From: Borrelia sp. A-FGy1 | GTDB lineage: Bacteria > Spirochaetota > Spirochaetia > Borreliales > Borreliaceae | DNA length: 64,000 bases | NCBI RefSeq assembly: GCF_014084025.1 | Contig: NZ_CP043682.1 | Coordinates: forward strand, 1 to 64,000 | Reading direction: 5' to 3' | Shown: positions 29,883 through 39,560 of the stretch, in pieces | How positions within the stretch are numbered: position 1 is the stretch's first letter | Layout: each line of letters begins with the position of its first letter | Program-made: the position numbers and the translations under genes | The notes under the pieces: generated by a model | Database searches by the model: none | What the model saw: the letters and a program-made list of their open reading frames with translations, nothing else | Told to the model about the DNA's origin: nothing

Positions 29883-30863
29883 TTAAAGAAACCCCATCCT
29901 AGAAAAAGGAAAATGCAAGAAAAAAGTCCTACCAAGTATCTTATTTTTATTTATAACTCCAAAAAATCTACCATCATAAGAATTATCTCTATTATCTCCT
30001 ATAGGCAATACATATCCATAAGGAACATATAATCCATAATCTTTCATTATTGCTTTTTCTATATAATAATCAACATATGGCATAAAAGCCACTAAATATC
30101 GATATTCTAATCTCTCAACTTCAAATCTATCAACAACCCTACCACTAAAGAATGAAAAATCTGGCATATTTTCTAAATTCAGATTCAATTGCTTTAATGC
30201 AATAAACATAGCAAGATTATCATAAATTTTATAATCCCCTTCTTCTATAAGTTTCTTAGAAAGAAAATTATATCCTAAAGAAGCTTTATACAAACCTTCT
30301 TCTAAAAAATTCTCTTCACCTTCTTTTTTGACAAATACTTTCCCATTTCTAAATCTTACAACTTTACCATCTGCAAACAAAGCTCTTTTTACAAAAAATC
30401 TAACACTAGGATTTCCATCTTCATCTCTATCAAGATCAATAAAAGATAAAGTTAGCATAAAAATTATTCTTTGCAAAATATCAAAAAAAGTACCCTTTGA
30501 TTTATATCCTATATTTTCAAAAATAACAATATCTGTTTCTCCTGGTTCTCTAATCCCATTTATCTTGCCCATTCCAGGTAAAATTTCAGGTCCATAGGAA
30601 AATTTGTCCACAAATAAAAAGTCTCCTATCTTAAGAGTGTCTTCCATTGATCCTGTTGGGATTCTAAATCCTTGAAAAAAATACTGATTTACTGCCAAAA
30701 CAAAAAGAACAGCGCCCAAAAACTCAAATAAAAAATTCACCAAAGAACCTCGTTTTTTAACTTTTAATTTATAAAAATACTTCTTTCTTTTTCTATGCGT
30801 TAAATACCTCTCAATAGATTCCACCAAAAAGTTAGCCAATTTATCTAATTTTCCTAAATACAT
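29883..30863 (-). CDS. lepB: signal peptidase I
   Basis: Cleaves signal peptides of exported proteins at the outer face of the inner membrane. Start ATG 30863 is chosen because AAGGGTGGG lies just upstream; the ATG ten codons earlier has no binding site. The 326-residue protein has a membrane helix at about 43-60, RIPTGSMEDTLKIGD with nucleophile S72, VRFFVKRAL with general base K159, and GDNRDNSYDGRFFGVI. An insert of about 80 residues between the Lys motif and the C-terminal motif makes it longer than many homologues. It is followed by its inactive-looking paralogue. Confidence 0.92.
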   Translation of the reverse strand: MYLGKLDKLANFLVESIERYLTHRKRKKYFYKLKVKKRGSLVNFLFEFLGAVLFVLAVNQYFFQGFRIPTGSMEDTLKIGDFLFVDKFSYGPEILPGMGKINGIREPGETDIVIFENIGYKSKGTFFDILQRIIFMLTLSFIDLDRDEDGNPSVRFFVKRALFADGKVVRFRNGKVFVKKEGEENFLEEGLYKASLGYNFLSKKLIEEGDYKIYDNLAMFIALKQLNLNLENMPDFSFFSGRVVDRFEVERLEYRYLVAFMPYVDYYIEKAIMKDYGLYVPYGYVLPIGDNRDNSYDGRFFGVINKNKILGRTFFLHFPFSRMGFL

Positions 30864-30998
30864 AAATCCCACCCTTAATAATAAAATATACATAAAATAA
30901 AAATTTATTAATATACTTACACATATATAATAAGCTTAAAAACAAAATAATAGATAACATTGACCTTATCCTCATACTTACCTATAATTACACATGTA

Positions 30999-32465
30999 AT
31001 GCAAAAAGATGATAAACTTGATATTAATGACGAAATTTTTAAAGTAAAATTAAAACCAATATTAGGAATAGTTCCAAAAATTTACTGTTTATTAATGCTA
31101 CTTATCTTATTCTTAATCTTATTATTTATTTTTTTAATAAATCCCAAAATAAAAAATCCTGGATCCTATTTACACATAAAAACTAATATTAACAATGCAC
31201 ATGTTTATCTAGATGAAAAATACCTTGGAAGAACTCCATTAAATAAATACATAAACATCGCCAAAGGCACCTTAAGAATAAAAAGACTAGGATTTGATAC
31301 TTATGAAGAACAAATTGAAATACAAAATAGATTTTTTACAAGTTACAACTTTAATGTTAAATTAGAGTTAGTAGATCCTGATAAAATCATAAATCAAAGG
31401 CAAAAAGAGCTATCTATCATGACAAAAATTAAAAATACTAACGACAATATACAAACAATTCCTATATTCTCACTAATTTTAAACGATTTTAAAAACAGTA
31501 CAGAACACATAAAAAAATTTTTTAAAACTTCTATACCGTATTTAAATTCAAGTTCATTGTTTAAAGATTTCATGAAAGTATATAAAGAAATTTACTCAAT
31601 AAAAAATAATAGTAATAAAGACATATGGGAATCTTTACAACAAAACTTTAATCTAGAAAAAAGATCAATTATTTGGTTTTTTCAAAATCTAGATAAAGAA
31701 CAACAAAAACAAATATCTAATGAAGCATGGTTTAAAACACTAATAGAAGAATTAAAAAACGAAAAAAAAATATTAACATTTGAAAATAAAAATATAAATC
31801 TAGACTTTAAAGGTTTTAAAAAAATAAATTCAGAAATTATTGAAAGTACTGAAGATTATAAATTATCTTCTCATAACATTACGATTAAAACTGCATATAA
31901 ATTAAAAGAATTTTTAATTCAAAATCAAAATATTACTAAAGCTGAATATCAAATATTCTTAAATGAAAATCCCAAATGGAAATTAAATAACAAAGATAAT
32001 TTAATAAAAGAAGAACTTGTAGATGAAAGGTATCTTAAAAATTTTGTACAAATTGCTTCAAACGAAGACATTACTGACATATCTTACTATGCAGCTCTAG
32101 AGTATGCTAGATGGTATTCTTCAACACTACCAAAAGGATTTACAGCAAGGCTTCCTTTATCTCAAGAATGGGAATTGTACCAAAGAAAAGAACCAAAATC
32201 AATCAATCATTTAAATATTAACGAAATATCTCAAAAAGTCGGATTTTGGAATTTAATGCAAAACTCAAACTTTAATGATACATTATTATTTAAAGATAAA
32301 AATCAAAATAACATATATTGTACACATTTTAACTCATTAATAACCGAAGTTAGAACATATAAATATAAAGACAATTCAATACTTAAACCTTCAACAAAAG
32401 CTTCTTTTTTAAAAAATTGGAGTTCTCCAAATATTGGATTTAGGCTAATTATTGAAAAGGAGTAG
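30999..32465 (+). CDS. PEGA-domain membrane protein with a C-terminal FGE/sulfatase-modifying-like domain
   Basis: A 488-residue protein (501 if it starts at TTG 30960; neither start has a clear ribosome binding site). After a short cytoplasmic part comes a membrane helix (about 29-51), then a PEGA domain (LHIKTNINNAHVYLDEKYLG, RTPLNKYINIAKG, IKRLGFDTYEEQIEI), a long Lys/Asn-rich linker, and a C-terminal part with YAALEYARWYSSTLPKGFTA, RLPLSQEWELY and NIGFRLIIE. This is the C-type lectin-like FGE-sulfatase fold. I do not see the cysteine pair of catalytic FGEs, so a binding role is more likely. It lies 2 bp before smpB. The position matches BB_0032. Confidence 0.75.
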   Translation: MQKDDKLDINDEIFKVKLKPILGIVPKIYCLLMLLILFLILLFIFLINPKIKNPGSYLHIKTNINNAHVYLDEKYLGRTPLNKYINIAKGTLRIKRLGFDTYEEQIEIQNRFFTSYNFNVKLELVDPDKIINQRQKELSIMTKIKNTNDNIQTIPIFSLILNDFKNSTEHIKKFFKTSIPYLNSSSLFKDFMKVYKEIYSIKNNSNKDIWESLQQNFNLEKRSIIWFFQNLDKEQQKQISNEAWFKTLIEELKNEKKILTFENKNINLDFKGFKKINSEIIESTEDYKLSSHNITIKTAYKLKEFLIQNQNITKAEYQIFLNENPKWKLNNKDNLIKEELVDERYLKNFVQIASNEDITDISYYAALEYARWYSSTLPKGFTARLPLSQEWELYQRKEPKSINHLNINEISQKVGFWNLMQNSNFNDTLLFKDKNQNNIYCTHFNSLITEVRTYKYKDNSILKPSTKASFLKNWSSPNIGFRLIIEKE

Positions 32466-32467
32466 AT

Positions 32468-32917
32468 GTGACCTCACTTTTGCTTGAAAATAAAAAAGCA
32501 AGATTCAATTATTTCATTGAAAATAAAATAAACTGCGGTATTGTACTAAAAGGAACTGAAGTTAAGTCTATCAAATTAAAAAAGTTTTCATTTAATGATA
32601 GCTTTGCTATTATCAAAAAAGATGAAATATGGCTTGAAAAGCTACATATATCAAAATATAAAGAAGGCAATATCTTTAACCATAAAGAAATAAGAAGTAG
32701 AAAACTTCTTATCAAAAAAAAAGAAATACAAAAATTAAAAAAATTTAGAGAAAAAGAAGGATATACTCTAATTCCTATTTCAATTTTTCTAAAAAATTCA
32801 TTAATAAAAGTAGAACTCGGAATATGTAAAGGTAAGAAATTATTTGATAAAAGAGAAACCTTAAAACAAAAAAGCATCAAAAAAGATTTAAGTCGAGAGA
32901 TCAAACATTATAGATAA
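32468..32917 (+). CDS. smpB: SsrA-binding protein SmpB
   Basis: Binds tmRNA and delivers it to stalled ribosomes. The 149-residue protein has the family's N-terminal ENKKARFNYFIENKINCGIV block, LKGTEVKSIK, and a basic C-terminal tail. It starts with GTG 32468 after AAAGGAG. Its RNA partner, tmRNA, lies in the same window at 45787-46151. Confidence 0.95.
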   Translation: MTSLLLENKKARFNYFIENKINCGIVLKGTEVKSIKLKKFSFNDSFAIIKKDEIWLEKLHISKYKEGNIFNHKEIRSRKLLIKKKEIQKLKKFREKEGYTLIPISIFLKNSLIKVELGICKGKKLFDKRETLKQKSIKKDLSREIKHYR

Positions 32918-33000
32918 TCAAAATTATAAAGAAATATTATAAAAAGAACAGCTATAAAAATAACCATTCTTTTCTAACAAATAAATTTAATTGTTTATAA

Positions 33001-33528
33001 TTAAAAATTCTTTGCAAAATAAATTCCAAATCCAAGCATATTATTTTCATTCATAGTAACACCAAAATCAGGCTGAAATCCTCCTAAAGCATTTCCTAAA
33101 TTTTGTCTAAGCCTTTTATTATAATTAGATGCATGTACAAAAGGAAGAACAATTTCAACAAGTCTTGTAATAGCCAAAGTAACTCCTCCCACTGCTATTA
33201 AAGAAACCGAAACCCAAGGTAAATCTTCTTTCTTAGCCTTAACCTCACTTATACCCCCAGCAGAATATACACCGTAAGCTAACAAACCAACACCAATAGC
33301 ATCAAATCCTAAAAGAGATAATCCACCAATAATATCTCCTTGTGCAAAAGATCCTATTCCAAATCCCAAAACCAGATTTAAAATAAATGGAATTAAAGGG
33401 TCTTTCTTGGAAGATTCATAAATTAATAATTTATCTACCGAATTATCAATAATTTTCCTATCCTCAACCTGAGCAAAGCTAGTAAAAATAAAAAAAGAAA
33501 ATAAGACCATAATCAAAATTTTTTTCAT
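33001..33528 (-). CDS. p13: P13 family outer-membrane channel protein
   Basis: A 175-residue protein with a signal peptide (MKKILIMVLFSFFIFTSFAQ) and several hydrophobic segments: LIPFILNLVLGFGIGSFAQG, GLSLLGFDAIGVGLLAYGVY and VSLIAVGGVTLAITRLVEIV. This matches P13 (BB_0034), an integral outer-membrane porin of B. burgdorferi that is also trimmed at its C-terminus by CtpA. AAGGAGGAT precedes the ATG. It has its own upstream region with a palindrome at 33561-33576, separating it from parC. P13 belongs to a gene family with plasmid members. Confidence 0.85.
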   Translation of the reverse strand: MKKILIMVLFSFFIFTSFAQVEDRKIIDNSVDKLLIYESSKKDPLIPFILNLVLGFGIGSFAQGDIIGGLSLLGFDAIGVGLLAYGVYSAGGISEVKAKKEDLPWVSVSLIAVGGVTLAITRLVEIVLPFVHASNYNKRLRQNLGNALGGFQPDFGVTMNENNMLGFGIYFAKNF

Positions 33529-33560
33529 AAAATATCCTCCTTATTAATGCTTATAAAGTA

Positions 33561-33576
33561 GACGTTATTTAACGTC
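33561..33576. promoter_or_regulatory. 16-bp palindrome upstream of p13, operator-like
   Basis: GACGTTATTTAACGTC is a perfect 7-bp inverted repeat around two bases, 33 bp before the p13 start. A leftward TTTATA-type -10 would lie just downstream of it, putting the palindrome in the spacer of the promoter. It could bind a dimeric regulator or form a small hairpin after parC. No T-run follows, so termination is unlikely. Confidence 0.4.
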
Positions 33577-33605
33577 ATAATAATAACAAAAAGATATAAA
33601 AAATT

Positions 33606-35489
33606 CTACTTAAACTTAACCTTTTTAAGATTACTGCTTGAAATTCTTTTACCTACAGAAACCCTAGACTTAATCATAAAATTACCAATATTGATAGTTT
33701 TAACAATTCCCTTAGTAGTGCAAAATTCTACAAAATCTGGGTTTAAAGCAAAATCTACAAATTCATCTTTATCATCCAAAAATTTGTAAATCTTATCCGT
33801 AATAAACTTATCTATCTTAAATCTCTTAACATAATAAAGGTTTTCAGATTTATTAAGATAAATTATAGAAAATATTTGATCTTTTGAACTATTTATATCA
33901 TAAACTAAAGCACCTATATTATTTTTATCAATAAAAGTTTTATCCTCAATATTTTTTATAACATAAGACTTTTTCTTAAAGATTAATATCTTATCATAAT
34001 AGCTAGCATTTCCAATAAATTCACCATCAATAAGGCTAGTTCCAACAAAACCAGATTTCAAATTTAAATAAACCTTCATATTTTTAGTAGCTATTTCCCT
34101 AACATTTTTTGATTGAATAAGAGATATTTTTGTTTTTCTCTTATAAGCTTTAGAATATTTTGCAAGAAGTTTATCTATAAAATTTATTGAATATCCCCTA
34201 ATCGATCCAATATTAATCTCCACACTCTTTAATTCCTTATTAAGACTTATAATATCTTTATTATTTTTATCAATATCAAAAATACTTATTTTTCTAATAG
34301 GAATTCTAAGTAAATTTTCAATATCACTCAAAACAATATCTCTATAAAAATTGTCTTTATATTTTAAAATTTTATTCAAAATAATGTTTAAAACGTCAGA
34401 TTCTTTAGAAATAGTTTCAAGGACTTTATAAATTCTCTTTTCAATAAATATTTGTTCTAAAGTTTTATAAAAAATTTTTTCAAGGATTTTATTTCTTTGT
34501 AATTCAAGCTCCATTTTTAATACTTTCTGCAAATGTTCTGCATGGAACTTGATTACCTCTGTAATAGTATAAATAACAGGATATCTATCACTTAGCAAAA
34601 GTAAGTTAACCGAAATAGAGACCTGACAATTTGTATAATGATATAACTTTTCAATAACTTCACTAGCATACACTCCCCTTGGAAGGGTTAATTCAATTTC
34701 TACATTCTCCGTAGTAAAATCGTTAATGCTTGTTACCTTAATATAATTTTTACGAATAGCTTTTTCAATAGAAGCTATTATACTCTCCGTAGTCTCCCCA
34801 AATGGCAACTCTTTTATTAATATAGTCTTATTATCATCTGTAGCCTCAATCTTAGCACGCACTAAAACTTTACCATTCCCATCTGCGTATTCATTAACAT
34901 CAACTATTCCACCTGTAGGAAAATCAGGATAAAGTTCATAAGGTTCACCGAGTAATTCACTTTTAACAGCATTCAAAATCTCATTAAAATTATGAGGCAA
35001 AATTTTTGCAGCCATACCAACAGCAATTCCTTCACTTCCTTGAATGAGTACTACAGGAATTTTTGCAGGGAAAATCAAAGGTTCGTCATTACGACCATCA
35101 TAAGAAGGCTCATAAGATGTTATTTCCTTACTATAAAGTACATCAAATGCTAAAGGAGTTAACCGACATTCAATATAGCGTGACGCAGAAGCAGGATCAC
35201 CAGTAAAAAGATTACCAAAATTTCCTTGCTTCTCAATAAACAAATCTTTATTTGCCATATTCACAAGTGCTTCATAAATCGAAGTATCTCCATGAGGATG
35301 ATATTTCATTGTATTTCCGACAACATTTGCAACCTTATGAAAATTGCTATCATGCATTTCAAAGAGAGAATGTATAATCCTCCTCTGTACGGGCTTAAAT
35401 CCATCAATAACACTAGCAATTGCACGGTCCTTAATGACATAAGATGAATATTGTAAAAAATTATCTCTAAGTAATACCCTAACGTCCAT
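33606..35489 (-). CDS. parC: topoisomerase IV subunit A
   Basis: The DNA-cleaving subunit that separates linked daughter DNA. The 627-residue protein has the breakage-reunion domain with catalytic Y105 (SASRYIECRL), preceded by VVGNTMKYHPHGDTSIYEAL. The C-terminal beta-pinwheel region is short compared with the roughly 750 residues in enteric bacteria, and I see no GyrA box. That supports ParC rather than GyrA. It overlaps the end of parE by 1 bp and is last in the cluster from the SurA-like gene. Confidence 0.93.
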   Translation of the reverse strand: MDVRVLLRDNFLQYSSYVIKDRAIASVIDGFKPVQRRIIHSLFEMHDSNFHKVANVVGNTMKYHPHGDTSIYEALVNMANKDLFIEKQGNFGNLFTGDPASASRYIECRLTPLAFDVLYSKEITSYEPSYDGRNDEPLIFPAKIPVVLIQGSEGIAVGMAAKILPHNFNEILNAVKSELLGEPYELYPDFPTGGIVDVNEYADGNGKVLVRAKIEATDDNKTILIKELPFGETTESIIASIEKAIRKNYIKVTSINDFTTENVEIELTLPRGVYASEVIEKLYHYTNCQVSISVNLLLLSDRYPVIYTITEVIKFHAEHLQKVLKMELELQRNKILEKIFYKTLEQIFIEKRIYKVLETISKESDVLNIILNKILKYKDNFYRDIVLSDIENLLRIPIRKISIFDIDKNNKDIISLNKELKSVEINIGSIRGYSINFIDKLLAKYSKAYKRKTKISLIQSKNVREIATKNMKVYLNLKSGFVGTSLIDGEFIGNASYYDKILIFKKKSYVIKNIEDKTFIDKNNIGALVYDINSSKDQIFSIIYLNKSENLYYVKRFKIDKFITDKIYKFLDDKDEFVDFALNPDFVEFCTTKGIVKTINIGNFMIKSRVSVGKRISSSNLKKVKFK

Positions 35490-37285
35490 TAAATTAAATT
35501 CTCCATAATAAAGTTACGTCTCTCAGAAGTATTTTGGCCCATATAAAATCCCAAATTTTCTTTTATATCTTTAATATTAAAAAGATCAACCTTTGTAAGT
35601 TTAATATTAGAAATGTCAATAAAATTCCTAAACTCATTCGGAGAAATTTCTCCAAGCCCTTTAAATCTTGTTACTTCAGGATCACTTATTTCAAGAATAG
35701 CTTTTTGTTTATCTTCTTCAGAATAACAATAAACAGTATTTTTTTTATTCCTTACTCTAAAAAGCGGAGTTTCTAATATATACATATGTCCATTTAAAAC
35801 CAAATCTTCAAAATAAGTTAAAAAAAATGCCAAAAGTAAATTTCTAATATGGAAACCATCAAAATCAGCATCTGTAGCAATAACCACCTTATTGTATCTT
35901 AAATTTTCAATCGATTCTTCAATCCCAAGAGCTACCATCATATTGTAAAGTTCCTCATTTTTATATATCTCAGACTTACTTTTCTCAAACATATTTTGAG
36001 GTTTGCCCCTAAGAGAAAATATAGCTTGTGTATACACATCTCTACAAGACACCATTGAACCTGTTGCAGAATCTCCTTCTGTTAAGAAGATCATAGTAGA
36101 TTCGGATTGAATACTCTTTTCATTAAAGTGGAATTTACAATCTTTAAGCTTAGGAATTTTAAAAGATATTTTTTTAGCTCTTTCTTTTGCTTCTTTTCGC
36201 ACGCTACTCAATTCTTTCCTAAGGCGCTCATTATCAACTACTTTACTTTCAATTACCTTTGCTAAAGTTTTATCTTTATAAAGAATTTCTGAAATTATTT
36301 TTTGCACTTCTTTAGCAACATTGCTCCTAGTTTCAATGTTTCCAAGCTTATTTTTAGTCTGACTTTCAAATATTGGGTCTTTTATCTTAACAGAAAGAGT
36401 AGCTACAAGTCCTTCTCTAATATCAGTAGATGAATATGTTTTCTTAAGAAAATCATTAATAGCTCTAGCAAAACCCTCTCTAAATCCTGTCTGATGCGTT
36501 CCTCCATCACTAGTATACTGTCCATTGACAAACGAAAAATAAGTCTCTCCGTAATTACTTGTATGAGAAAAAGCAAATTCTAAAGTCTTGCTAGAATAAT
36601 AAACAAAATCATAAAGTAAATCTTCATTTTTAATTTCAGAATTTATAAAATCTAATAGCCCTTTCTTAGACTCAAAAATTTGATCATTATAATTGATTTT
36701 TAAACCTTTATTTAAACAAGCATAATGAAAAAATCTCCTCTTTAAAAAATCTTCGCTATATTTATAATTACCAAAAATCTCTGTATCAGCCAAAAATTCA
36801 ATATAAGTGCCACTTATTTCATCAGAATTCCCCTCTGAAGTCTTCATCAAATTTCCCTTAGAAAAAAGAGCTTCAAAAAATTTGCCATCTCTTATTGACC
36901 TCACAAAAAATCTTGAACTTAAAGCATTGACAGCTTTAGTTCCAACTCCATTAAGACCCACAGAAAATTGAAATACATCATCATTATACTTAGCACCAGT
37001 ATTAATAACAGAAACACTATCTACAACTTTTCCAAGAGGAATGCCTCGTCCATAATCTCTGACTCCAATAATATTATTTTCTTTCCTTATAAATATTTCC
37101 TTCCCATATCCCATAATAAATTCATCAATGGAATTATCAACTATTTCCTTTATCAAAACATAAATACCATCATCAATATTAGAACCGTCACCAAGTCTCC
37201 CTATATACATACCAGACCGCAATCTAATATGCTCAAGGGAAGATAAAGTAATAATTTTACTTTCATCATAATTATTTGTCTTCAT
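35489..37285 (-). CDS. parE: topoisomerase IV subunit B
   Basis: The ATPase subunit of topoisomerase IV. The 598-residue protein has the GHKL ATP site (KEIVDNSIDEFIMGYG, then GVRDYGRGIPLG), the transducer domain (NGQYTSDGGTHQTGFREG), and the TOPRIM metal site (FLTEGDSATG, then VVIATDADFDGFHIRNLLL). It overlaps plsC by 14 bp and parC by 1 bp, so the two subunits should be made together. Confidence 0.95.
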   Translation of the reverse strand: MKTNNYDESKIITLSSLEHIRLRSGMYIGRLGDGSNIDDGIYVLIKEIVDNSIDEFIMGYGKEIFIRKENNIIGVRDYGRGIPLGKVVDSVSVINTGAKYNDDVFQFSVGLNGVGTKAVNALSSRFFVRSIRDGKFFEALFSKGNLMKTSEGNSDEISGTYIEFLADTEIFGNYKYSEDFLKRRFFHYACLNKGLKINYNDQIFESKKGLLDFINSEIKNEDLLYDFVYYSSKTLEFAFSHTSNYGETYFSFVNGQYTSDGGTHQTGFREGFARAINDFLKKTYSSTDIREGLVATLSVKIKDPIFESQTKNKLGNIETRSNVAKEVQKIISEILYKDKTLAKVIESKVVDNERLRKELSSVRKEAKERAKKISFKIPKLKDCKFHFNEKSIQSESTMIFLTEGDSATGSMVSCRDVYTQAIFSLRGKPQNMFEKSKSEIYKNEELYNMMVALGIEESIENLRYNKVVIATDADFDGFHIRNLLLAFFLTYFEDLVLNGHMYILETPLFRVRNKKNTVYCYSEEDKQKAILEISDPEVTRFKGLGEISPNEFRNFIDISNIKLTKVDLFNIKDIKENLGFYMGQNTSERRNFIMENLI

Positions 37286-38051
37286 TTAAATCCCTATCAA
37301 CACTATATTGCATTTTCATTTTTTCTAATTTTTTAACTATTTTATCTCTAACAATAACATGAAGATTTTCTCTCTCATCATTTTTTAAAACAGAAACATC
37401 TATTAAAGAATGCACATGAACATATACAGACAAACCTGAATTAAATATAAAATTTTTAATAAAGACTTTATGTGTATTAAGAAGAGATACAGGTATAATT
37501 GAAGAATTTGTCCTTAAAGCTAAATTCATAGCTCCCCTCTTAAATTTTCCCACCTCACCACCTTTTCTGCTTCTAGTTCCTTCGGGAAAAATTCCAATAA
37601 ATCTTCCTTCTTTAATAACTTCCATGGCCCTCTTTTGAGCATTAGCAGAAGATTTTATGCTACTCCTATTTACAGGAATGGCTCCTATTGAAATTAATAT
37701 CAAATTAAGAAAAGGAATATTAAAAAGCGATCTCTTGGCAACTATTATAAAGGGTTGAATAAATACATAAATTAAAAATATTGGATCCATTGCACCAACA
37801 TGATTTCCCATAATCACTACACCATCTTTACTAGATAAACAAACATCATCATCTTTAGTAACAACAACCTTAATATTAGCAAGCCATAAGCTAACATTAA
37901 TACCAAACCTCATCAATATAAAACTAAATTTTATAAAAAAATTTTCAAATTTAAAAATTTTAAAAATTAAATATACTGGAAATAAAAAGGTAAAAATCAA
38001 AAATAAGGAAATAATATTAACATAAGCAACAATATTTCTTAATATTCTCAT
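37272..38051 (-). CDS. plsC: 1-acyl-sn-glycerol-3-phosphate acyltransferase
   Basis: Makes phosphatidic acid from lysophosphatidate at the inner membrane. The 259-residue protein has an N-terminal membrane segment (about 8-32), motif NHVGAMD at 83-89 (the HX4D catalytic pair H84 and D89), and FPEGTR at 155-160. Borrelia scavenges fatty acids, so this enzyme would use host acyl chains. It overlaps the start of parE by 14 bp and follows the BB_0038-type lipoprotein gene by 5 bp. Confidence 0.93.
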   Translation of the reverse strand: MRILRNIVAYVNIISLFLIFTFLFPVYLIFKIFKFENFFIKFSFILMRFGINVSLWLANIKVVVTKDDDVCLSSKDGVVIMGNHVGAMDPIFLIYVFIQPFIIVAKRSLFNIPFLNLILISIGAIPVNRSSIKSSANAQKRAMEVIKEGRFIGIFPEGTRSRKGGEVGKFKRGAMNLALRTNSSIIPVSLLNTHKVFIKNFIFNSGLSVYVHVHSLIDVSVLKNDERENLHVIVRDKIVKKLEKMKMQYSVDRDLNEDK

Positions 38052-38056
38052 AAAAA

Positions 38057-39514
38057 TTAATCCAATTTTTCTATTCTCTCAAGCTTCAATTTCTGTCCTT
38101 TAACTAAACTTACTTCATCTTTCAAAATTTTAACAGGATTAAGAATAATTGTAGAAAATTTTTGATTCTGTACTACTCTTTCGCTATATTCAATAATAAA
38201 AGATTCTCTCAATCTACCATCACCTATGCTAACTTCATACTCAAGAATCAAATTATTTTTTAAACTAAAAACATTAAAAATTCCATAATAAATATTATCT
38301 TCAATAATATAAGTAAGATTAGGATAAGAAAAATCATAAATAATATCCTTATAAACATAATTACCACTTGGAATAAAAAAATTCTTTCCATTGCTATTTT
38401 CTTCCAAGATAGAATTATCAAATCGTTTAAAAATACCTGAAAACCCATATTTATCATAAGCATCAGTCCCAGTATCAACTTTTACCTCAATATTACTTTC
38501 ATCAATAATTTTTATCCAAAAATTATATACTATTAAATCTGAAAAAATAGACTTAGTACTAATATTAAGAGTATTATAAGCAGGCTTTGACATATATTCA
38601 ATATGTGCTATTTCTTGATAATTTTTCTTAAAAATACTAATTTCATTAAAATATCTACTAAATGACAAAAATAAAATATCTTTAAAACCTGACTTTCCTG
38701 CCTTTTGATATGTACCACTATCATACCAAACACCATATAAAAACTTATAAACCCCCTCTTTGGTTAAATCCTTTAAAGTTTTATAAACATCACTATCTAT
38801 TCGTCTTACCTTCTCACTTGCAGATAAAGGATAATACTTTCTCTGCAAGTGAGAATATTCATACATTTCAACTCGGCTAACTATTATATCTTCACCCTGT
38901 TTGTCATATTTTTCCAAAGAAATAGAATAACTTTCCCTAGACTGCTTATCATCATAAGCTGGAGATCTTTCATATTTATTTATAATAATACTTCCATTTA
39001 CTTTATTAAAAAATATAGGCCTATATGAAGAAACATCATTAGCAATTGCCTTTTGAAAAACATATAAAACAGTCTCTTCATTTAAAAACCCTTGAACAAC
39101 TATATCAAAATCATAATCACCAGTAATATCTTCAAGATACATATTGTAAGACTTTTTAGAATCAATATCCACCTGCTCTTTAAAAAGAACTATAGCCTCT
39201 TGAGTTTTAGGATCAAAACCAATTATAAAAAGATAAGATTTAAGATCTGAGAAATCCTGTGCTAAAACCACTTGTTCAAAATAAACATCTAAATTTAAAT
39301 TTTCCTGTTGAACTGAAAGAATCTTATAACCCTTAAGGTCAATAAGCGACCCAAAAATATCTTCTCCATTATTACCACTATTTGAAACACCCACATCAGA
39401 ATAATTCAATTCACTAGGGCCTTTTATCCCTTTATTAAAAATAATAAAATCTTTATTTACCTTAGCACAAGAAAATAACATAAAAAATAAAGATAAAATT
39501 AATTTAAAACGCAT
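38057..39514 (-). CDS. lipoprotein, BB_0038 type (pallilysin-related adhesin)
   Basis: A 485-residue lipoprotein with the signal [16 protein letters not shown] and likely lipidated C16. The mature part is beta-rich and charged ([52 protein letters not shown] segments). I recall BB_0038 being named pallilysin-related adhesin after a treponemal protein. No HExxH-type metalloprotease motif is seen, so proteolysis is not supported. It lies 46 bp after the SurA/PpiD-like gene and 5 bp before plsC. Confidence 0.65.
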   Translation of the reverse strand: MRFKLILSLFFMLFSCAKVNKDFIIFNKGIKGPSELNYSDVGVSNSGNNGEDIFGSLIDLKGYKILSVQQENLNLDVYFEQVVLAQDFSDLKSYLFIIGFDPKTQEAIVLFKEQVDIDSKKSYNMYLEDITGDYDFDIVVQGFLNEETVLYVFQKAIANDVSSYRPIFFNKVNGSIIINKYERSPAYDDKQSRESYSISLEKYDKQGEDIIVSRVEMYEYSHLQRKYYPLSASEKVRRIDSDVYKTLKDLTKEGVYKFLYGVWYDSGTYQKAGKSGFKDILFLSFSRYFNEISIFKKNYQEIAHIEYMSKPAYNTLNISTKSIFSDLIVYNFWIKIIDESNIEVKVDTGTDAYDKYGFSGIFKRFDNSILEENSNGKNFFIPSGNYVYKDIIYDFSYPNLTYIIEDNIYYGIFNVFSLKNNLILEYEVSIGDGRLRESFIIEYSERVVQNQKFSTIILNPVKILKDEVSLVKGQKLKLERIEKLD

Positions 39515-39560
39515 ACCATATGATTTTTACTACAAATTTAATTCATACTAAATAATAATT

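Noticed and set aside
38260..38478. A 72-codon leftward frame within the BB_0038-type lipoprotein gene
   Set aside because: It is an alternative frame of a longer gene with a signal peptide and lipobox; low-complexity Ile/Leu/Met content.
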